A DNA stretch of 61,873 nucleotides, taken from positions 1 through 61,873 of the forward strand of contig JAKOTR010000099.1 of assembly GCA_029776225.1 (NCBI GenBank), in the 5' to 3' direction. The number at the start of each line of letters is the position of its first letter. The stretch's first letter is position 1. Under the pieces are notes generated by a model that worked only from the letters and a program-made list of their open reading frames with translations, did no database searches and was not told where the DNA came from. The translations under genes and the position numbers were made by a program. Shown here piece after piece: positions 56,393 through 61,873 of this stretch. This stretch comes from Acidobacteriota bacterium. Its GTDB lineage: Bacteria; Acidobacteriota; Terriglobia; Bryobacterales; Bryobacteraceae.

Positions 56393-57841
56393 CTAGCGTG
56401 CCGATTCCGGCTTGTAGTTGGGATCGGTGATACGCCACAAGTCGTGGAACATTGACATCATGTGGTATGGGCTCAGCTCCGGACCGTCAACAGCACCCTT
56501 GATGAAGGCGCGAGGGCCCAGCTTCTCGCGAGGCACACCTTGTATGTAGCCTTCGAACCATCCACCGTACTCGGGATCCAGATACGTCTTCTTCACGAAC
56601 TCCAGCGTCTGTTCGTAGTACGGCCACAGATCAGATCGCCCACGCAGAATAGCGTAATGCGCCGTGGCTTTAATGACCTCGCATTGAGGCCACCAGAGCA
56701 TATATGTTGGCTCGCCGGTGTCGCGGGAGCGACCACCCAAGCCGCCGATCTCTTTGTTGTAGCTCTTCAGGCCAAAATCGATGTTGCGGCTTCCCAGTTC
56801 AACGAACTTTGGATCTGCACCCAGTTCCACGGCTCGGCTCAGCAGCGAAGCCCATTCGAACAGGTGACCAGGGTTGGCGCCAGGAGTCCCGACCGGCTTC
56901 CAGTTTGCGTCATACATCTCAGGGAGATATCCGAGCTCATAGTCGAAGACCTGGGCTATATGGTCCAGCTGGGCCTCAATGGTTTCCCAGACCTCCTGCG
57001 AATTCGTGGCTTCATAGAGGCCAAGCAGCGCCTCAAACATATGCAGGTTAAGGCTATGCCCACCCTCGGGCATCCGGAATCCGCCACGCGGAGGCGCGCC
57101 CGGTGGGCTGCCGGGCCGAGGCGCAGCCCCAGGTCCTCCCCTCCCTGCAGAACCGGGCATCATCCTGCGAGGCGCGGGTCCACTGAAATCGCGTTTGAAG
57201 TTTCCGCCAATGAAAGGTCCGTCCGCCATCTTCGTTTTCAGCTCGCGAAACAGCTCTATTGCGGCGTTGATGTACTTTTCGTTCTTCGTCACGCGGCCAG
57301 CGTGGGCCAAGGAATAAATCGCGAAGCTCTGAAACCCGGTCTTGGTATCATCGATGACTTTCAAATCTGGAGATACGCGATTGTAGTACCCGCCATACTC
57401 CGGATCCCGCATTTTTAACAGGAAGTCGGCCGCCCTCGTAATCGCGTCCAGGTAGCGCTGGTCCCCGCCGCTCATTTCATACCCCACCGCTATGGAATAG
57501 AGTACGCGGCCCTGTCCGTTCAGACTCGCCTCGCGCTGCTGCCCCCACGGCTTCCACTGACGGTCGAGATTCTCCTGTATGAAACCGTTGGGCATGACGG
57601 CGTGCTGAACCCAGTAGTCGAGCAAGTCGTTCAATGCGGCCTTTCGGATCCAGTCGCGATCAATTCGTTGCCGTATCTCCTCGTCGGAGATGCGCTGATA
57701 TCTCTGCTTTCCTGACTCATCTTGACGCTGCCCTTGTTCCCGGGCACCGCCGCATGAGAGCGCGGTCACAAGGATCGCTGCACTCAGAACGCCCAACAGA
57801 AAACCGATCCAGGGAGCCGCCCTTCTTCTAGCTTGCTTCAT
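56393..57841 (-). CDS. AGE-family (N-acylglucosamine 2-epimerase-like) lipoprotein
   Basis: A 482-residue protein of the (alpha/alpha)6-barrel family. The N-terminus is a lipoprotein signal with lipobox ALSCGG. Family-type segments: LLDYWVQHAVMPNGFIQENLDRQWKPWGQQ, LNGQGRVLYSIAVGYEM, DPEYGGYYNRVSPD, KTGFQSFAIYSLAHA, SLNLHMFEALLGLYEAT, NPGHLFEWASLLSRAVELG, WWPQCEVIKATAHYAI and DPEYGGWFEGYIQG. A Gly/Pro/Arg-rich insertion (57061-57185, about 42 residues) precedes HSLNLHMFE. It may isomerise or epimerise free sugars in the periplasm. ATG 57841 has GAAAGGAGGAA upstream. Confidence 0.83.
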   Translation of the reverse strand: MKQARRRAAPWIGFLLGVLSAAILVTALSCGGAREQGQRQDESGKQRYQRISDEEIRQRIDRDWIRKAALNDLLDYWVQHAVMPNGFIQENLDRQWKPWGQQREASLNGQGRVLYSIAVGYEMSGGDQRYLDAITRAADFLLKMRDPEYGGYYNRVSPDLKVIDDTKTGFQSFAIYSLAHAGRVTKNEKYINAAIELFRELKTKMADGPFIGGNFKRDFSGPAPRRMMPGSAGRGGPGAAPRPGSPPGAPPRGGFRMPEGGHSLNLHMFEALLGLYEATNSQEVWETIEAQLDHIAQVFDYELGYLPEMYDANWKPVGTPGANPGHLFEWASLLSRAVELGADPKFVELGSRNIDFGLKSYNKEIGGLGGRSRDTGEPTYMLWWPQCEVIKATAHYAILRGRSDLWPYYEQTLEFVKKTYLDPEYGGWFEGYIQGVPREKLGPRAFIKGAVDGPELSPYHMMSMFHDLWRITDPNYKPESAR

Positions 57842-58220
57842 CCCAAAGAATTCCTCCTTTCAATAACCTGGCAAACCTTCATACCCACGCTGGTCGATTT
57901 GCATCCAGTCCTGACCAGTCTGCATTGGCATTCTATTGAAGTGCAGCTAGATTGTCAACTCTGCGGTTTCGGTAAAGTCAGCCACCAGAAAGGCTGTCTT
58001 TCCAGATGGTCTTCCAAGTTGTTAATATCAGCACTGGAAATGGGCTACGGGCGGTCGGCAGTGGCCAAGCAGACTGAACCGAAGCCTCAAAAGGCCAATT
58101 TCCACCGTCCGCCGCCTTCGCTGTCAACCAGGCAGTTGGTCGGACGCCGACGGCGGAAAGCCATGTTTCAGCCGCTCTGGTAAGCGAGTCTTGCGATTTG
58201 GGCTCCCACTGTTCGTCTGC
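57842..58220. other. 379-bp gap between AGE epimerase and GntR genes
   Basis: No gene is supported. It holds the AGE promoter and, close to it, a direct repeat CCAGTC-type (CAGTCCTGACCAGTCTG, 57906-57922) that might be a regulator site. Confidence 0.5.
57930..57958 (-). promoter_or_regulatory. Promoter of the AGE epimerase gene
   Basis: On the minus strand TTGACA (57953-57958), exactly 17 bp, then TAGAAT (57930-57935), about 90 bp before the ATG. Confidence 0.7.
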
Positions 58221-59363
58221 TTAGCGGGAACCCGTGCACGATTGTGCCAACTCCATCTCTCGGAGCTTCGATCCGCAGGACTCGCGCACGACGAGTTGAA
58301 AATCTATCAAAATGTCCCGTGCCGGCATCTGAGGTCGTGCTATGCGCTGGATCATGGCTTCAATCGCGGCGGCTCCGAGCTCGTCGCAAGGCTGGTGGAT
58401 GGTCGTAAGGGGGACGCTCACCAGGTTTGCGTACTTGACGTCATCGAACGCCACAAGCCGAACTTCGTCCGGGACCGCTATTTGAAGGTCGGCAAGACTC
58501 CGCATCAGGTGTGCTGCCGTTCGATCGTTCGAACAGACGATGCCATCCGGCTTGAAATCCCGTATAACCTCGGCAACGCGAGCTGTGTCAGACGGGTCAA
58601 GCTGCTGGATGAACTCGGGAGCAAGTTCGACTGTAGAATGTCTGAGGGCGTCTCGATACCCCTCGCAACGTGCAACACAGCTTGGGGCAAGGTGGGATTT
58701 CGCGATGAAGGCAATTCTTCTGCAACCGAGCTTGATCAGGTGCTCTGTGACGATGAAACCCGCCCTTCGATTGTCGATCCCCACCACATCATAGTGGCTC
58801 CGGCGTGGGTAATCGCAAATGTCTCGATCCAGCAGCACGACGGGAATGCCGCCATCGTCAAGCATGGAAACGATTGCATTGTTGATCTGATCTTTTGAAG
58901 GAATGCCCTCCAAAGGTGCAAAAAAGACGCCGGACACCTTGCTTGCAATAAGTTGCTTGCAAACTTCACGGGCTTCGGCTTCGGTGGTTTCCGTCCGGGC
59001 GAGAGTCTTACCCCAAATGAGGACGTGGTTTGCGGCGCTTTCAGCCGCCATCATTCCCTGGCAGATCGGTTCGAAAATCTCCGTGCTGCCCAGTTCCGGG
59101 ATGAGTAAGCCGAATGTATAGGTGCGGTTCGGCTCCGAGCGAACGTAGCTCCCAGAACCGGCTCTGCGCTCGATAATGCCTTCCAACTGTAGTTCGCGCA
59201 AAGCACGATTCACGGTAACGCGAGAGGTTCCGAAGATTTTCACCAGCTCCGATTCGCTGGGGAGCCGCTGTCCCGTCAGATACTCGCCTGACGCGATCGC
59301 GTCCTTAAGACTTTGATAGATTTTGCGGTATTTAGAATTTGCCGCCCGTTCCAACTTGGCCAC
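58221..59363 (-). CDS. GntR-type regulator with LacI-like sugar-binding domain
   Basis: The N-terminal winged helix (KYRKIYQSLKDAIASGEYLTGQRLPSESELVKIFGTSRVTVNRALRELQLEGIIERRAGSGSYV) is joined to a periplasmic-binding-protein-like domain (YTFGLLIPELGSTEIFEPICQGM, GVFFAPLEG, PVVLLDRDI, YDVVGIDNRRAGFIVTEHLIKLGCRRIAFI, DGIVCSNDRTAAHLM, RLVAFDDVKYANLVSVPLTTIHQP). AraR-like proteins of this make-up repress sugar genes and are released by the sugar. The start is uncertain: ATG 59402 or GTG 59363. TTGCTC (59394-59399), 18 bp, TATTAT (59370-59375) would place the transcript start at GTG 59363, a leaderless mRNA. It is the likely repressor of the locus. Confidence 0.88.
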   Translation of the reverse strand: MAKLERAANSKYRKIYQSLKDAIASGEYLTGQRLPSESELVKIFGTSRVTVNRALRELQLEGIIERRAGSGSYVRSEPNRTYTFGLLIPELGSTEIFEPICQGMMAAESAANHVLIWGKTLARTETTEAEAREVCKQLIASKVSGVFFAPLEGIPSKDQINNAIVSMLDDGGIPVVLLDRDICDYPRRSHYDVVGIDNRRAGFIVTEHLIKLGCRRIAFIAKSHLAPSCVARCEGYRDALRHSTVELAPEFIQQLDPSDTARVAEVIRDFKPDGIVCSNDRTAAHLMRSLADLQIAVPDEVRLVAFDDVKYANLVSVPLTTIHQPCDELGAAAIEAMIQRIARPQMPARDILIDFQLVVRESCGSKLREMELAQSCTGSR

Positions 59364-59402
59364 AACTTGATAATACAGGATTGCTTGAGCATTGAGCAAC
59401 AT

Positions 59403-60622
59403 CAATCGTGGGCACGACGTGTCAATCAGTTTGGTGTTGCGTGTTTGTACTTCCCTGCCCACGCGTTCTGTCTGTGCTTTGCATATCCCAATCCAGACCT
59501 ATTGCCGCGAGACTGGGTCGGAGTAGCACTGACGCAGAAATTGCGCTGGTTCAGGCTACTCGCTTGAATTCGACAACAGTCCGCTCGACTTCCGCTCGGC
59601 TCTGATGATGCGCTCTCATGCTTCGTTTTTCCCGAACACTTTCGGTTGAGCATTGACATCGGTCGCTGTTTAGACGGGCTAGTCGGCTCTGGAGTGCCTA
59701 CCTTAAGGGTAAAGAGTGCTCCCTGTCACCTCTGGCAATCGCCCCCGATCCCGTGGTCACCTGATTGGCTCTGGCCTGATCAGCCTCAATGCGGATCCAG
59801 TTGGATGGGATATACCGAAAATAGTGCTTCAACACCTGGAGGTCTGGCAGGCGCGTGAAGATCCTGTCCCGCGAGCCGGCGGAACGTGCTGGAGCACGAT
59901 CATGGTTTCTCTCCGCTAGTCATCGCTCCACGAGGCTGCCAGACGAGGTTGCGGAAGGCTTGCAGACCATGGCGTCGGCCAGGCGACAGGAACTCGCAAG
60001 GGTTCTCCAGCTGGCAGTCGGGAAGAAGCGCGCGAAAAAGGTCTCCCTGAGCTCCTTTTAGCCGCCACTCGACGTTATCTGGGAAGGGCGTTGAGAAGTT
60101 CCTGCGTGCGCAATGGGGCAATGAGACCTATAGGGTGGAGCGAGATATCAAGCTGGAGTGAGGGCGGCCGCAATTCGGGCCCACCTGGATTGGCTGTGGC
60201 AGCGGTTTGTGAGCGGCTCCCGCTCATAGAAGAGCAGCCTACATTCCCGCCGATCTTTCATCAGGGAACAGAAACCCTGCTTGCGCGGCAGATGAGGCCG
60301 GAGCACCGGCTGCACAGCTATTGCAGCTACATTATTTCCGACCGGTGCGCTCCACTCTCAGCAAGCATGTGCTGAGGCTTCCGGTAGACTGCCGTCACAA
60401 CCGAGACTGCATAGGCCGTCACGTTTCGGAGTGGCGGGCGTAACGTCCGGGGGCGCCTTTCGCCGTCTGCTGAAGCAACGATGGGCGGCCGCCTTGGAGC
60501 TGCGGATGCTACGCTGGGGGGAAATCGCCCGGCGGACAGGTCTGCTTGAAATTCTGTCGAGGGACGAGGAAGGCGTATTGCCGGGCAAGCGGCGTTAATT
60601 CTGGGCCTTTGACACCAGTTCG
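59403..60622. other. 1.2-kb gene-poor, apparently decayed stretch
   Basis: No full gene was found. Short fragments look formerly coding, for example EKFLRAQWGNETYRVERDIK (about 60089-60160) and, at 60412-60599, a frame reading RLLKQRWAAALELRMLRWGE and ending PGKRR before a stop. They could not be assigned to a family. The position next to an ISL3 element fits an accumulation of mobile-element remnants. Confidence 0.5.
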
Positions 60623-61873
60623 GTGCGGCTCTACGCCATTAATGGGGGCAGACCCCCGCCGCTGACTGATAAAACGTGCTGTATAGGAAATGTTCTAATC
60701 AGTTCAGAGGCAATATTGGGTCTGCCCGGATACCAGATTACTGCGATTGAGGAGAAAGACGGAAGGGTGAAGCTATCGGCCCGGTATACCGGGCCGATAG
60801 CTTGCCCGCATTGCGGCGGCAAGCGGTTGCGGTCAAAAGGCCGGCGTACGCGGCGCCCCCGCCACGAAAGTTGGGGTCTGCGGCATACCATCCTTGAACT
60901 GGAAAGCCGGAAGTGGCTGTGCCACCAGTGCGGCCGCAGCTTCTGGCAGCGGTTCCCGGGCATTCTGCCGCGCAAGCGCTCCACCGAGCCGCTTCGCCGC
61001 AGCGTGGCGGTGAAGCATTTCGACGGCATCAGCCGCAGCCGGCTTGGCCGGCGGGAAGCCATCGGCAGCGCCACCGTGGAGCGCTGGTTCCAGGACTTCC
61101 TGCGTCTGCGTGCGGCCGAGCGCCGGGGCGCTCCCTGTCCACGGGTGCTCGGCATCGACGAGCACTTCTTCTCCCGCCGCCACGGCTATGCCACCACGTT
61201 GTGCGATCTCAGGGGCCACAAGATCTTCGATGTGGTGCTGGGCCGCAGCCAGGCCGCCCTGGAGAGCTATCTGAAGAAGCTGCCCGGCAAGGAGCGGGTC
61301 CGCGTGGTGTGCATGGATCTGTCCAGCCCGTATCGCTCCCTGGTGCGCAAGTATTTTCCCAATGCCCGCATCGTCGCCGACCGCTTTCACGTGATCCGGC
61401 TTATCAACCATCACTTCCTGGCCTGCTGGCGCGAAATCGACCCGGTGGGCGCCAGGCACCGCGGTCTGGTTTCGCTCATGCGGCGCCACCGCCACAAGCT
61501 GAAGCCCGAGCAGGTCGCCCGGCTCGAGGCGTATTGGGCCCGGTTCCCGGTCCTCCGTCAGATCTATGCGTTCAAGCAGCGCCTGTGCTCGCTGCTGTTG
61601 AAGAAGCACCGGACGCGCAAGCAGTGCGCGAGGCTCATTCCCCGGTTTCTGAAGGCCGTGCACCAGTTGCGCCAGTCCGGACTGGCGCAACTGGTGCAGT
61701 TAGGCGAGACGCTCGAAGCCTGGTCCCTGGAGATTGCCACGATGTGGCGCTTTACCCGGAACAATGGAATCACCGAGGGCTTCCATAACAAGATGGAGCT
61801 CTTGCAGCGGCAAGCCTATGGCTTCCGCAATTTCAACAACTACCGGTTGAGGGTTAGGATAATGTGTGGGTGA
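60623..61873 (+). CDS. ISL3 family transposase
   Basis: Seen: an N-terminal zinc-finger region (CPHCGGKRLRSKGRRTRR, CHQCGRSFWQRFPGILPRKR), SATVERWFQDFLRLR, the DDE core with VLGIDEHFFSRRHGYATTLCDLRGHKIFDVVLGRS, VVCMDLSSPYRSLVRKYFPNARIVADRFHVIRLIN, and the C-terminal ITEGFHNKMELLQRQAYGFRNFNNYRLRV. The stop codon is the last triplet of the window. The long frame opens with GTG 60623, but the IS end probably lies at 60627 and the true start is likely TTG 60715 or a non-standard codon close to it. The gene contains a perfect 40-bp palindrome. Confidence 0.9.
   Translation: MRLYAINGGRPPPLTDKTCCIGNVLISSEAILGLPGYQITAIEEKDGRVKLSARYTGPIACPHCGGKRLRSKGRRTRRPRHESWGLRHTILELESRKWLCHQCGRSFWQRFPGILPRKRSTEPLRRSVAVKHFDGISRSRLGRREAIGSATVERWFQDFLRLRAAERRGAPCPRVLGIDEHFFSRRHGYATTLCDLRGHKIFDVVLGRSQAALESYLKKLPGKERVRVVCMDLSSPYRSLVRKYFPNARIVADRFHVIRLINHHFLACWREIDPVGARHRGLVSLMRRHRHKLKPEQVARLEAYWARFPVLRQIYAFKQRLCSLLLKKHRTRKQCARLIPRFLKAVHQLRQSGLAQLVQLGETLEAWSLEIATMWRFTRNNGITEGFHNKMELLQRQAYGFRNFNNYRLRVRIMCG
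60627..61873 (+). mobile_element. ISL3-type insertion sequence, right end outside window
   Basis: The left end is placed at GGCTCTACGCC (60627 onward) because ISL3 elements often begin with GGCTCT; a small GGGGG/CCCCC hairpin (60644-60656) lies close behind it. The right inverted repeat and target duplication cannot be seen, so the left boundary is tentative. Confidence 0.55.
61659..61698. repeat. Perfect 40-bp palindrome inside the ISL3 transposase gene
   Basis: Twenty bases on each side of the point between 61678 and 61679 are exact complements with no spacer. The segment encodes VHQLRQSGLAQLVQ. It could form a cruciform in DNA or a very stable hairpin in mRNA. Confidence 0.95.

Noticed and set aside
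58191-58898. Plus-strand frame of 235 codons over the regulator gene
   Set aside because: Antisense to the GntR/LacI gene, whose helix-turn-helix and sugar-binding motifs are clear.

Overview
The window reads as a GC-rich bacterial chromosome segment, most likely from an Acidobacteriota member of the Bryobacterales/Solibacter type. This is inferred from the mix of gene families, not from a marker gene: a giant TonB-dependent receptor with an N-terminal carboxypeptidase-regulatory-like domain, a PadR regulator paired with a protein carrying an N-terminal permease-prefix-like region, a PEP-CTERM protein, DUF5996 and DUF6259 proteins, and Tat-exported Gfo/Idh/MocA and TIM-barrel enzymes. No rRNA, tRNA or CRISPR array was found.

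Layout. 0-7 kb: tail of a PEP-CTERM protein, a YjhG/YagF-type sugar-acid dehydratase, a small DUF6496 protein, a complete IS1182-like element inserted in a decayed HigB/Gp49-like toxin gene, a lipoprotein Cu/Zn superoxide dismutase, a cyclophilin-like protein and mutY. 7-16 kb: uvrA, a 66-bp tandem repeat array, and a compact minus-strand operon trpC-trpF-trpB-trpA-aroQ-aroF-tyrA for aromatic amino acid synthesis. 16-27 kb: peroxiredoxin, DUF5996 protein, Csp-like copper protein, a large MEDS/PAS/PocR hybrid histidine kinase split by a one-base frameshift, lactate permease, mtaB, cysE and a Na+/Ca2+-exchanger-type protein. 27-32 kb: an aromatic amino acid oxidation operon (iorA-iorB-paaK-like ligase-ACT protein-aminotransferase). 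32-38 kb: quinol NO reductase with an FNR-type dyad upstream, PadR plus membrane protein, a frameshifted diadenylate-cyclase-fold sensor protein and a hemerythrin. 38-43 kb: one 1583-residue DUF4011-helicase-nuclease protein matching the Hhe phage-defence architecture. 43-59 kb: a carbohydrate-use locus (DUF6259 glycosidase-like protein, TonB receptor, aldehyde dehydrogenase, TIM-barrel isomerase, MFS transporter, Gfo/Idh/MocA oxidoreductase, AGE-type epimerase, GntR/LacI regulator). 59-61.9 kb: a gene-poor, decayed stretch and an ISL3 transposase.

How the genes work together. The trp/aro operon takes DAHP synthesis, chorismate mutase and prephenate dehydrogenase together with the late tryptophan enzymes; trpE, trpG and trpD are not here. 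The ior operon would run the opposite way, turning aryl-pyruvates from the aminotransferase into aryl-acetyl-CoA. The 43-59 kb locus looks like a regulon: four of its genes have strong TTGACA-type promoters and the likely repressor lies at one end. Three of its exported enzymes carry Pro/Gly-rich insertions.

Points most worth checking: the shared low-complexity insertions, the in-frame 66-bp repeats running out of tyrA, the IS in a toxin remnant with a transposase that lacks its own stop codon, the frameshifts in the kinase and the DAC-like gene, mutY without a standard start codon, IorA without its ferredoxin domain, and a perfect 40-bp palindrome inside the ISL3 transposase gene. All functional calls rest on reading motifs by eye; no database search was possible.
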